Origin: Prosthecobacter debontii
Lineage (GTDB): Bacteria > Verrucomicrobiota > Verrucomicrobiia > Verrucomicrobiales > Akkermansiaceae
DNA length: 64,000 nt
NCBI GenBank assembly: GCA_945870855.1
Contig: CAMBTP010000005.1
Span: 1-64,000 of the forward strand
Direction: 5' to 3'
Part shown: positions 51,713 to 60,199 of the stretch, in pieces
Layout: the number at the start of each line of letters is the position of its first letter
Position numbering within the stretch: position 1 is the stretch's first letter
Translations under genes and position numbers: made by a program
Notes under the pieces: model-generated
The model's database searches: none
What the model saw: only the letters and a program-made list of their open reading frames with translations
Told to the model about the DNA's origin: nothing

Positions 51713-53170
51713 ATGTTCGAAATCACCCGCCGTCATTTCCTCTCCAAGCTCTCCACCGGTATCGGCGGAGCGGCACTCGCTTCGCTCATGTCTGAGAAGA
51801 GTTCTGCAGCTGCAATCGGCGAAAAGCTCATCGCAGACCACGCTCCGAAAGCGAAGCGTGTGATTTATCTTTTCATGTCCGGCGGCCCTTCGCACATGGA
51901 TCTATTTGATTACAAGCCGAAGCTCAACGAACTCAACGGCCAGCAGCTCCCGGATGAGGTCCGCCGCGGCCAGCGCCTCACCGGCATGTCCGGAAACCAA
52001 GCATCGCTGCCGCTCGCTGGCTCTCAGTTCAAGTTCGCCCAACACGGGAAATCCGGCGCATGGGTCAGCGAGCTCCTGCCACATACTGCGAAAGTAGTAG
52101 ATGATCTTTGTTTTGTGAAATCCCTCTGGACGGAGGCGATCAACCACGATCCGGCGATGACTTTCTTCCAAACCGGTTCGCAAATCGCTGGCCGTCCGTC
52201 GCTTGGCTCATGGGTCACCTACGGCCTTGGCTCGACAAACGAGAACCTGCCCGGCTTCGTCGTCCTCGTTACGAAAAAACCGACCGACCAGCCGCTTGCC
52301 TCCCGCCTCTGGGGCACCGGTTTCATGGATTCTCGCTACCAAGGCGTGCGTTTCTCCTCCGGAAAAGACGCGGTTTTCTATCTTTCCGATCCAGACGGTG
52401 TCTGCCGCTCCGGACGCCGCGCCTTGTTGGACAAGCTCTCCGCTCTCAACAAGATCGAGTTCCAGAACGAGCTCGATCCCGAGATCGAAACCCGTATTTC
52501 CCAATACGAGATGGCTTTCAGGATGCAGACCAGCGTGCCGGAGGTCACCGACATCGGCGGTGAGCCGCAATCGGTCAAGGAGCTCTACGGCCCGGATGCA
52601 CAGAATCCCGGCACGTTTGCAGCGAACTGCCTGCTCGCCCGCCGTCTGGCCGAGAGCGGTGTGCGTTTCATCCAGCTCTACCACCCCGGCTGGGATCAGC
52701 ACGGGAACCTGCCCGGTGCCATCCGCGGCCAGTGCAGGGAAACTGACCAAGGCTGCGCCGCCCTCATCACCGATCTGAAACAGCGCGGTATGTTGGAGGA
52801 CACTCTCGTCGTCTGGGGCGGAGAATTCGGACGCACGGCCTATTCGCAGGGTGCCCTTACTTCATCAAACTACGGTCGCGATCACCACCCGCGCTGCTTC
52901 ACCGCATGGATGGCGGGCGGCGGGGTGAAACCCGGCATGACCTACGGGGCAACCGATGACTACGGCTACAATATCGTCGGCGCGGACGGACAAGCGATCG
53001 ATCCATCGAAGGAAAAATTCACCCCCGGCGCCGTCCACGTTCACGATTTCCACGCCACCATACTCAACCAGCTCGGCATCGACCACACCCGCCTCTCCCA
53101 CACTTTCCAAGGCCGCCGCTTCCGCCTGACGGATGTCCACGGACATGTGGTGAAGGATATGCTGGCGTAG
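51713..53170 (+). CDS. DUF1501 domain-containing protein (Tat-like leader)
   Basis: MFEITRRHFLSKLSTGIGGAALASL; AKRVIYLFMSGGPSHMDLFDYKP; TLVVWGGEFGRTAYSQG...GRDHHPRCFTAWMAGGGV. Confidence 0.94.
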   Translation: MFEITRRHFLSKLSTGIGGAALASLMSEKSSAAAIGEKLIADHAPKAKRVIYLFMSGGPSHMDLFDYKPKLNELNGQQLPDEVRRGQRLTGMSGNQASLPLAGSQFKFAQHGKSGAWVSELLPHTAKVVDDLCFVKSLWTEAINHDPAMTFFQTGSQIAGRPSLGSWVTYGLGSTNENLPGFVVLVTKKPTDQPLASRLWGTGFMDSRYQGVRFSSGKDAVFYLSDPDGVCRSGRRALLDKLSALNKIEFQNELDPEIETRISQYEMAFRMQTSVPEVTDIGGEPQSVKELYGPDAQNPGTFAANCLLARRLAESGVRFIQLYHPGWDQHGNLPGAIRGQCRETDQGCAALITDLKQRGMLEDTLVVWGGEFGRTAYSQGALTSSNYGRDHHPRCFTAWMAGGGVKPGMTYGATDDYGYNIVGADGQAIDPSKEKFTPGAVHVHDFHATILNQLGIDHTRLSHTFQGRRFRLTDVHGHVVKDMLA

Positions 53171-53219
53171 GTAATTCCTTGGATTGCCACCCGCGAGGAC
53201 TCCGGCCAGCATCTCCGCC

Positions 53220-54017
53220 ATGAGCGAGCCCAACCCGATCAACCATTCCGTCTGCCGCTGGTGCTATGATGACATTCCGCTGGAAGAATTTTGCACCGCG
53301 GCGAAGGAAATCGGCATCGGCTCCATCGAACTACTAGAGACATCGGACTTCGTAACGCTGCGGAAGCACGGCTTGGATTGCGCGGTCGTGACGTTTCCCA
53401 CCACCGTTACGAAAGACGGCGTGAAAGTCGGCATGATCGAGAAAGCCTACAACCGCCTTGAGCACCACGACGCGCTGGTGGAGGTTTACGAACGGAAACT
53501 CAAGGGCTGCGCGGAAGTCGGCGCGAAACAACTGATCTGCTTTTCCGGCAACCGCGACGGCATGGATGACGAGCAAGGTTTGGAAAACTGCGCGATCGGG
53601 CTGAAACGGATTTTACCCCTCGCCGAAAAACTCGGAATCACTCTAACCATGGAGCTGCTCAACTCACGGGTCGATCATCCGGGCTACATGTGCGATCACA
53701 GTGCATGGGGCGTCGCCCTTTCCGAAAAAATCGCCAGCCCGTATTTTCGGCTGCTTTACGACATCTACCACATGCAGGTCATGGAGGGCGATATCATCGC
53801 CACGATCCGCGCCCACCATCCGCATTTCTCCCACTACCACACCGGCGGCTGCCCCGGCCGCAACGAGATCAACGAGACGCAGGAACTCAACTACCCCGCC
53901 ATCATGCGCGCCATTTCCGCCACCGGATACAAGGGCTACGTCGGCCAGGAGTTCATCCCGAAAAATACCGATAAGCTCGCCAGCCTGAGACAGGGCGTCC
54001 AGATTTGCACGGTTTAG
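53220..54017 (+). CDS. Sugar phosphate isomerase/epimerase, hydroxypyruvate isomerase-like TIM barrel
   Basis: NHSVCRWCYDDIPLEEFCTAAKEIGIGSIELLE...NSRVDHPGYMCDH...LLYDIYHMQVMEGDIIATIRAH...HYHTGGCPGRNEINETQELNYPAI. Confidence 0.9.
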   Translation: MSEPNPINHSVCRWCYDDIPLEEFCTAAKEIGIGSIELLETSDFVTLRKHGLDCAVVTFPTTVTKDGVKVGMIEKAYNRLEHHDALVEVYERKLKGCAEVGAKQLICFSGNRDGMDDEQGLENCAIGLKRILPLAEKLGITLTMELLNSRVDHPGYMCDHSAWGVALSEKIASPYFRLLYDIYHMQVMEGDIIATIRAHHPHFSHYHTGGCPGRNEINETQELNYPAIMRAISATGYKGYVGQEFIPKNTDKLASLRQGVQICTV

Positions 54018-54224
54018 AGCATGGCACGGGGGGACTCCGGGGTTGATGCCTCTTCGCCGTGTTGATAATTATTAGACCGCCACAAAACAAATATCCCGCT
54101 CCACCTCTTCATGCCATCCCTGCTCCCGCTGGGCGATACCTACATTCGGCGCAAGAAGCCGCCATCGCCAACCAGTTCTGCGGCCTCACCCCGAGGAAAT
54201 CGCGATGGTGGCGGGCGGGTGAAA

Positions 54225-54315
54225 TATGGAGAAGGGGTTTGCAACCCCTTTCTTTGCACAACCCAGGCTAACCGATTTCCTATCCTATGCTAAGGGGTTG
54301 CGAACCCCTTCTCCA
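54225..54315. repeat. R3 long-stem repeat, divergent copy
   Basis: tatggagaaggggtttgcaacccctttctttgcac...aaggggttgcgaaccccttctccaca. Confidence 0.8.
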
Positions 54316-54360
54316 CATTGCTTGCCCTGTTTGGGCTTTGACCGACGAACCGATGCCGCG

Positions 54361-54539
54361 TATACCGTTTGCCAAAAGTTCGTGCGCAAAAATGCGCCCA
54401 CAAAGTAGAGTGCGCCGCAGGCTCAGGACTGCTGTGATTCTTCATTCACAGCTCTCACCTCAAAGCCGCAGTCCGAATGAAGATTTTCACCGCAAAGCAG
54501 AGGTCGCAGAGGGAACGCTGAGAAGAGTTTGTGTTTTGC
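54361..54539 (+). repeat. R2 repeat adjacent to R1 copy 5
   Basis: tataccgtttgccaaaagttcgtgcgcaaaaatg...gctgtgattcttcattcacagctctcacctcaaagccgcagtccgaatgaag. Confidence 0.87.
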
Positions 54540-54691
54540 GGTAGGGTCATTTTGATAAAATGACCCACGCAGCGTGTGTTAGCACGGTGATGGGGAGGAA
54601 AGCTCCGCATCAACGCCGCGAAAGGGTGAGACACGGATTTCAGATGAGGTTGGACGCACAGGGTGGGTCGTTTTGTCAAAACGACCCTACC
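54540..54691 (+). repeat. R1 dual-hairpin repeat, copy 5
   Basis: ggtagggtcattttgataaaatgacccacgcagcgtg...ggtgggtcgttttgtcaaaacgaccctacc. Confidence 0.95.
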
Positions 54692-54732
54692 ATCTGCTAG
54701 GGCGATCAAGCTAGGGAGTAAAAATCCAGCTA

Positions 54733-54823
54733 TATGGAGAAGGGTGCTTCCAGCCCCTTTGCACAAGCTAAGCGAACCGATTTCCAAGTCCTCCGCAAAG
54801 GGGCTGCAAGACCCTTCTCCATA
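54733..54823. repeat. R3 long-stem repeat, copy 1
   Basis: tatggagaagggtgcttccagcccctttgcac...cgcaaaggggctgcaagacccttctccata. Confidence 0.93.
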
Positions 54824-54842
54824 GGGAGAATTTGTGTTTTGC

Positions 54843-54993
54843 GGTAGGGTCATTTTGATAAAATGACCCACGCCTCGTGTGTTAGCACGGTGATGGGAGG
54901 AAAGCTCCGCATCAACGCCGCGAAAGGGTGAGACACGGATTTCAGAGGAGGTTGGACACACAGGGTGGGGCGTTTTATCAAAACGACCCTACC
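54843..54993 (+). repeat. R1 dual-hairpin repeat, copy 6
   Basis: Same element; part of a tandem ~303-bp duplication with copy 5 and R3. Confidence 0.95.
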
Positions 54994-55034
54994 ATCTGCT
55001 AGGGCGATCAAGCTAGGGAGTGAAAATCCAGCTA

Positions 55035-55127
55035 TATGGAGAAGGGTGCTTCCAGCCCCTTTGCACAAGCCAAGCGAACCGAAATTCCCGAGTCCTCCGC
55101 AAAGGGGCTGCAAGACCCTTCTCCATA
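55035..55127. repeat. R3 long-stem repeat, copy 2
   Basis: tatggagaagggtgcttccagcccctttgcac...gcaaaggggctgcaagacccttctccata. Confidence 0.93.
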
Positions 55128-55164
55128 GGGAGAATGAAAAAAGAACTGTCCCTCAGTCAGTCCC

Positions 55165-55311
55165 TCACGGATAGGCTTTCGCGCTCTCGTAGGAGGTTTC
55201 GAACACAGTCCACTGTTCAGCGTCCGCACAATGTGCAACTGTCTGAAGCAGTATAAACAATCCCAGAATCCATGGCATCACTTTGCCTGTAATAATTTGA
55301 TATTCTTTCAT
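55165..55311 (-). pseudogene. N-terminal fragment of a DUF5060-type secreted glycoside hydrolase-like gene
   Basis: Hand translation: MKEYQIITGKVMPWILGLFILLQTVAHCADAEQWTVFETSYESAKAYP*; AAGGAAAAAA-ATG RBS, signal peptide, then EQWTVFETSYESAKAYP, cut at the R7 repeat. Confidence 0.65.
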
Positions 55312-55372
55312 TTTTTTCCTTCCTTACTTGATAAAACTTTTTCAGTCATTGTGGTTACTTCCAACTTATCAG

Positions 55373-57691
55373 TCATTTCCTTGGACCATCAGGCGCAGAG
55401 CCGGTCCGCCGGGCCTGGATCGACGCACCGCCATTCTTGGTGAACTTCTCGACCGCTCCCACATTCCCCTCGACGACCCAGTAGTTGATATCGCCAAAAC
55501 CGAGATTTTTCGGGTCGTTAATATCACTGACGAGCGCCTGCCAGGCATTATTGGCATCCGTCTGTCCCGGCCCCGGTTGTTCCGTGTTCATCTGTTCGAT
55601 CGAAAACCCGTGCCTGCCGGAAACAGTGAGGTGATGGGTGTTGCGGTAGGTGCCCACCCGTCCGAAGCGGGAAGCATGATGGGCAAAGGCGAATTCCAAG
55701 CCGTTGATGTTGGAGGCCACCACGATATTATCCCCGTCGGTATGCTCGTTGACCAGGATGCCGGTGTGATACCCGGTCACGACTACATTGCGCAGAATTG
55801 TGAGAGCCCCGTTGTTGCAGGCCGGGGTGCTGATGCCGGCCTTTCCGTGGGTGGGCTTGGAGGCCTGCACATTGTATGTGTTGGTGTTGACGAAGACATT
55901 CTCGATCTTGCATTGCACCGCGTTCAGCAGATCGATGCCGCCGATACCGGGATTGTCGTAGGTGCGGATGTCAAGATTCCGCAGGCTCACATTGACCCCC
56001 GAAAACTGCATATACATTGTAGCGGGGACGCTGGCTGAAGAGATGACAGCCGGCCCCGATTCCGACAGGCATTTGATAATCGTGCCATTCTTCGGGAACG
56101 CAAACGTGCCGATCGTCCCGAAAACTGGGGTCGGTTCGCTCTCGCCCGCGATTTCCACGGTGATCCACTCTTTGGTGCCGGGAATGATAATCCTGCCGCG
56201 GTAGATCCCGTCTGGGATAAACATTTTCCCGCCGCCAGCAGCGATCACCGCCTTCAGGCAGGCCGAAAACGCTTCGGTGTTGTCCGTCTTGTCGTCGCCC
56301 AGCGCCCCGAAGTTCAGAACATTGAATGTTCGCGATTTCACGGTGCCGGCACTTGCGCCGGCCTTCTCGCCTGAGCCGGCTCTGACGACCTCCACCTCAA
56401 CCAGTTCAACCACCTTGCTGTTACCAACCTCGTCGTCAGTGCCGTCCTCGAAAAGAAGCCGCACATACCGCCCCTTGGCATTGATATCGTAGGTATGCAT
56501 GGTTGCCGCGTACGGGCTGTTATTGGCGGGAACATCGGCTGACTTGCTGACCGCCGTCGTCCATGTCTTGTCGTCGTCACTCACCTGCAAAGTGATCGTC
56601 TTGGGCACGAAGTGATAGCGGCCGTCAAACCCCCGGAACTGGATCCGGATCTTTTCAATCGAATGCCTGTTGCCCAGGTCTTTCCACCACCAGGCACCGA
56701 CGTCCTGGCGATTGGCGCTGGCCCAGAAATTGTTCTCGTCCTGGGACGCGCGTACGCCGTCACAGGCCTTCCCGGCATGATAATCCACGCTCAACTCCGA
56801 AGAGGTGACCGTGGTCGGGTCACGGGGCGGACTCTTCTTCGGCAGCGGAGACCGGACGGCCGGATCAGCGTTCTCCGCGTGATAGAGTTTGATCAGTTCG
56901 GCAAAGGCTTCGTTGCAGCGGTCATTCGGCTTGCCGCCGTTGGTCTTCAACTCGGCGTCGAGCAATGCGCGCAGGTAGAGCTGCCGCCAGCGCCAGGCCG
57001 TCTTCGCCTGGGGCGTCAGTAATCCGTCAACCCGCTGCATCGCGGCATACGCCTCTTCGGCGCCGAGATCGGCCTGCGGCGCGGCGCCTCTCGACGGGAA
57101 CCAGTCCATTTGGAGCTTCACACCCTCCAACATGCCAGGCCACCAGCGCCAATGATGGTTCTGCTCCAGCGTCTTCACGACATTCGCCACATCCCCCACG
57201 ACATCCGGTGAGAACTCGAAGGCGATGTATTCCTTCACCGTCTCCGCGGCCGGCTGGTCGTTCCAATAAAACTGACTATAGACAATCTTTGTTAGATCCT
57301 CATAGATGCCTTCGGAATAGGGGTAGCCTCCGGCGACTCCTTTTTTCTGTGCGTTCCATTGTGCTTGTGCACGGGCGGTGAGAGGTGTGGCACCGAACCC
57401 ACCCCACGGAAAGGTATTGTGCATGCTGATCTCCGGGAATCCTACGACTGGCAGGCCGTGATTCAGGAGGGGAGACGCTCCGCTGGGTACTTGATCGACT
57501 CCACCCAAACCTGAAGCACCCGGGAGGATGTTGTCTTCGTTGACCAAGCCATCGACCAGATCTTTCCGCTCGCCGAGTTGTTTCATGACTGATGTGAGCT
57601 CGGCTTTATCCATATACCATGTGGAGAGCAGGATCTTGGTTCCGGGCATCTTCTGGCGTGCAAGTTTGCCGACCTCTTCGACACACTTCAT
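55373..57691 (-). CDS. Multidomain carbohydrate-active-like protein: GH-like N-terminal part, F5/8-type discoidin domain, pectate-lyase-like beta-helix; N-terminus appears truncated
   Basis: No signal peptide; discoidin-like AWWWKDLGNRHSIEKIRIQFRGFDGRYHFVPKTITLQVSDDDKTW...KGRYVRLLFEDGTDDEVGNSKVVELVEVEVV; FNVLNFGALGDDKTDNTEAFSACLKAVIAAGGGKMFIPDGIYRG. Confidence 0.75.
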   Translation of the reverse strand: MKCVEEVGKLARQKMPGTKILLSTWYMDKAELTSVMKQLGERKDLVDGLVNEDNILPGASGLGGVDQVPSGASPLLNHGLPVVGFPEISMHNTFPWGGFGATPLTARAQAQWNAQKKGVAGGYPYSEGIYEDLTKIVYSQFYWNDQPAAETVKEYIAFEFSPDVVGDVANVVKTLEQNHHWRWWPGMLEGVKLQMDWFPSRGAAPQADLGAEEAYAAMQRVDGLLTPQAKTAWRWRQLYLRALLDAELKTNGGKPNDRCNEAFAELIKLYHAENADPAVRSPLPKKSPPRDPTTVTSSELSVDYHAGKACDGVRASQDENNFWASANRQDVGAWWWKDLGNRHSIEKIRIQFRGFDGRYHFVPKTITLQVSDDDKTWTTAVSKSADVPANNSPYAATMHTYDINAKGRYVRLLFEDGTDDEVGNSKVVELVEVEVVRAGSGEKAGASAGTVKSRTFNVLNFGALGDDKTDNTEAFSACLKAVIAAGGGKMFIPDGIYRGRIIIPGTKEWITVEIAGESEPTPVFGTIGTFAFPKNGTIIKCLSESGPAVISSASVPATMYMQFSGVNVSLRNLDIRTYDNPGIGGIDLLNAVQCKIENVFVNTNTYNVQASKPTHGKAGISTPACNNGALTILRNVVVTGYHTGILVNEHTDGDNIVVASNINGLEFAFAHHASRFGRVGTYRNTHHLTVSGRHGFSIEQMNTEQPGPGQTDANNAWQALVSDINDPKNLGFGDINYWVVEGNVGAVEKFTKNGGASIQARRTGSAPDGPRK

Positions 57692-57743
57692 AAATCCCTT
57701 GGCCCCGAAAATGGCGGGAAGGCAAAAAGATTATGATTTATTT

Positions 57744-57789
57744 TTTTGCAAACTAACGCATTTTGTAGAGTAGTTTGGGCGCGCCTGCG
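57744..57789 (+). repeat. R5 repeat, copy 1
   Basis: tttgcaaactaacgcattttgtagagtagtttgggcgcgcctgcg; identical core at 59968-60012; contains CAAACTA...TAGTTTG inverted repeat. Confidence 0.9.
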
Positions 57790-57911
57790 ACCCCATTGCA
57801 GGAGCTTGTCGCCCTTGCCTCACTTGCCGCCTTGAAATTTCAAAATTTATGGTTGATCATGTTCGTAATTTGCGTAGATTATCTTCGTTTTAGCATCGCC
57901 GAGACGCACTC

Positions 57912-58502
57912 ATGAACCCGATCACCCCTCAAACTCTTGATGACGCATTGGACGCCTTGGCTGCGTTCTTAGAGGATGCGAAGGCTGCACCGGAACATCT
58001 CGTGCTGATAGGAGGTGCCGCTTTGCTGGCACTAGGCTTGGTTTCGAGAACCACACGGGACGTTGATATCATGGCCGGGGTGGATGCCCGCAGCGGTCTC
58101 GTCGATCCTCGTCCGCTGTCGGAGGCATTGAAATGTGCGGCTGAAAAAGTGGCGCGCGAACTCGATCTCGATCCGCAATGGCTCAACACCGGCCCGGCTG
58201 ACCAGTTACAGGCAGGTTTGCCCGAAGGTTTTCTTTCCCGGCTCACCCGGCGCGACTACGGCTCGCATCTCATGATTTATCTCCCCGACCGCTATGACTT
58301 GATTCACCTGAAGCTCTTCGCAGCAGTGGATCAGGGCACCGGTCGCCACACTCGCGACCTGGCGGCTCTCAAACCCAACGACGAAGAGTTGCTCGCCGCC
58401 GCCCGTTGGGTGATCACTCAGGATGCCGGGGAGGTGTTTCCCGAGCTTGTTCGCCAAACCCTGAAAGAAACAGGCCATGAGTCCCTTGCCGGAAGAATTT
58501 AA
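57912..58502 (+). CDS. DUF6036-like nucleotidyltransferase
   Basis: LVLIGGAALLALGLVSRTTRDVDIMAGV (G-G...D-x-D NTase motif); YLPDRYDLIHLKLFAAVDQGTGRHTRDLAALKP. Confidence 0.82.
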   Translation: MNPITPQTLDDALDALAAFLEDAKAAPEHLVLIGGAALLALGLVSRTTRDVDIMAGVDARSGLVDPRPLSEALKCAAEKVARELDLDPQWLNTGPADQLQAGLPEGFLSRLTRRDYGSHLMIYLPDRYDLIHLKLFAAVDQGTGRHTRDLAALKPNDEELLAAARWVITQDAGEVFPELVRQTLKETGHESLAGRI

Positions 58503-59508
58503 GCAACGCTGCCTTGAGGCTGCCCTTGATCTCCTTTGGCGCCAGTGGTGCAGCCTCGGGGTGGCAGGACACGCCCCGCCTGCGGAGTCCTCACGCATCA
58601 TCGATCCTGAAGCCTTGCTGCTTGCCACCACCCACATGGGCCGCCATGACCCGCGCCTTTTTGATGAGTGCCTCGACTGGCTCCGCAAACACGGCTCGCT
58701 CATCCATATTCAACGCCTGAAAACACTGCATGCGGACACCGGACTCGGGGATTCCGCCGTTCTCGCCGCGATGGCGGACTGGCTCGTTACGGAGGGGCGG
58801 CAATCGAAATGGAGAGCCATTGCCAGGGGCAAGCCCGGCGCAGCATCTCCACAGCCCTTGTTCGACGGCCCGGCAGCAAAAAAACCAGACCCGGTGTTTC
58901 TTCGCCACGGTCTTCTTCGCGAGCAGGTGAATCTCCGAGGCATGAGTCGGGCTCCGAATCCGACGCTCCCACCCAACCTTCTTTTGACACTGCGCGCCCT
59001 GATTGGTGTCGGAGCCCGTGCTGAAGTGATCCTTTGCCTGGCCACCGGTCCGGCGGTCCACGCGGCCGAACTTGCCCGTCTCACTGGCTACCGTTCCCGC
59101 ACCATGCAGTTACTACTCCAGGAGATGGCGCTGTCCGGCCACGTCCTTAGCCAGGAGACGCCGCCGCGCCCGGCAGGCAGCACCGGCCGAGGCTCCTCGC
59201 GCCGCTATCACCTCGCGCCGGAAGACTGGGCCTTCCTGACCGGCGGAAAACCCTTGCCTCGCTGGATGCCGTGGCCTCCGCTCTGGAGCATCGTGCAAGG
59301 CGTCCTCGATACGTTCATTCAACCAGCAGATCACGCCAAGCACCCAGCCATCCTCTCAGCCCGCCTACGCGAAATCCTGACAGGTCAAGGTCAGGAACTC
59401 GCTGCTGCCGGCCTTCTCCCTCTGCTTGATCTGCGCTCCGCAGCTCCCGGTGCCGAACTCCTTGCCACCCTCGCCCAACGACTGCCTCAAGCGCTTGGCC
59501 AGTTGTAG
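58477..59508 (+). CDS. Hypothetical protein with predicted winged-HTH segment, overlapping the NTase gene
   Basis: 343 aa; LATGPAVHAAELARLTGYRSRTMQLLLQEMALSGHVLSQE... reads as a wHTH; 26-bp overlap with the upstream gene. Confidence 0.72.
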   Translation: MSPLPEEFKQRCLEAALDLLWRQWCSLGVAGHAPPAESSRIIDPEALLLATTHMGRHDPRLFDECLDWLRKHGSLIHIQRLKTLHADTGLGDSAVLAAMADWLVTEGRQSKWRAIARGKPGAASPQPLFDGPAAKKPDPVFLRHGLLREQVNLRGMSRAPNPTLPPNLLLTLRALIGVGARAEVILCLATGPAVHAAELARLTGYRSRTMQLLLQEMALSGHVLSQETPPRPAGSTGRGSSRRYHLAPEDWAFLTGGKPLPRWMPWPPLWSIVQGVLDTFIQPADHAKHPAILSARLREILTGQGQELAAAGLLPLLDLRSAAPGAELLATLAQRLPQALGQL

Positions 59509-59552
59509 CGATGCGCATCATCTCACTCTGGTGGTTTGGTAAGATGTAGAAC

Positions 59553-59803
59553 TATACCGTTTGCCAAAAGGTTCGTGCGCAAAAGTGAAGTGACAACAAA
59601 GTAGAGTGCGCCGCAGGCTCTGGACTGCTGTGATTCTTCATTCACAGCTCTTAAGGACGGCTTTGTTTTACGGGACGACGGGTTGCTACCGGAATACTTC
59701 GTATTTCCATCACGAACCCAAAAAGCTGCGGATGAGAACCGCAGCAGTCCAGAGCCTCCGGCGGCATGGATATGCGCAAGGACTTTTGGCAAGCATTCTA
59801 TAC
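59553..59803. repeat. R2 head-to-head inverted pair
   Basis: ctataccgtttgccaaaaggttcgtgcgc ... gcgcaaggacttttggcaagcattctatac, with two inner hairpin segments. Confidence 0.87.
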
Positions 59804-59966
59804 TAACCCCCTCCACTGACCGAATTTCATCGGGCAATTTCTTCCAACTCGCCAAAATCACGCCATGAACCGGCCCATCAAACGAGAATGGCTCAAACCA
59901 TTCCTATGACAAAAGGACTATGACAAAAGGACTATCCCTCAGTTATGAAAAGATTATTTATTATTA

Positions 59967-60012
59967 TTTTGCAAACTAACGCATTTTGTAGAGTAGTTTG
60001 GGCGCGCCTGCG
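59967..60012 (+). repeat. R5 repeat, copy 2
   Basis: ttttgcaaactaacgcattttgtagagtagtttgggcgcgcctgcg, same orientation as copy 1. Confidence 0.9.
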
Positions 60013-60199
60013 GTTGCGGGATGCGGCGCCCTGGGTCGGAGTGGATCGACGCTTGCGGTCGGCGGATTCGCCGCGTTTCCAAATTGCAGGATCTTCGAGT
60101 CGGAGGTGTGCACCTTGAGACCGTGTAGGCAAGCGGTGGCGATTACGGGGGTGATCTCCAAGACCGAACGGTATTGGGCCTGACAGCTGCCATCCGCGA

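Noticed and set aside
54225-55170. CRISPR array possibility for the repeat-dense region
   Set aside because: Units are ~90-150 bp, palindromic, irregularly spaced, without uniform 30-40 bp spacers or cas genes.
60014-60190. Possible degraded protein fragment (IADGSCQAQYRSVLEITPVIATACLHGLKVHTSDSKILQFGNAANPP...)
   Set aside because: No recognisable family and located between repeats; insufficient support.
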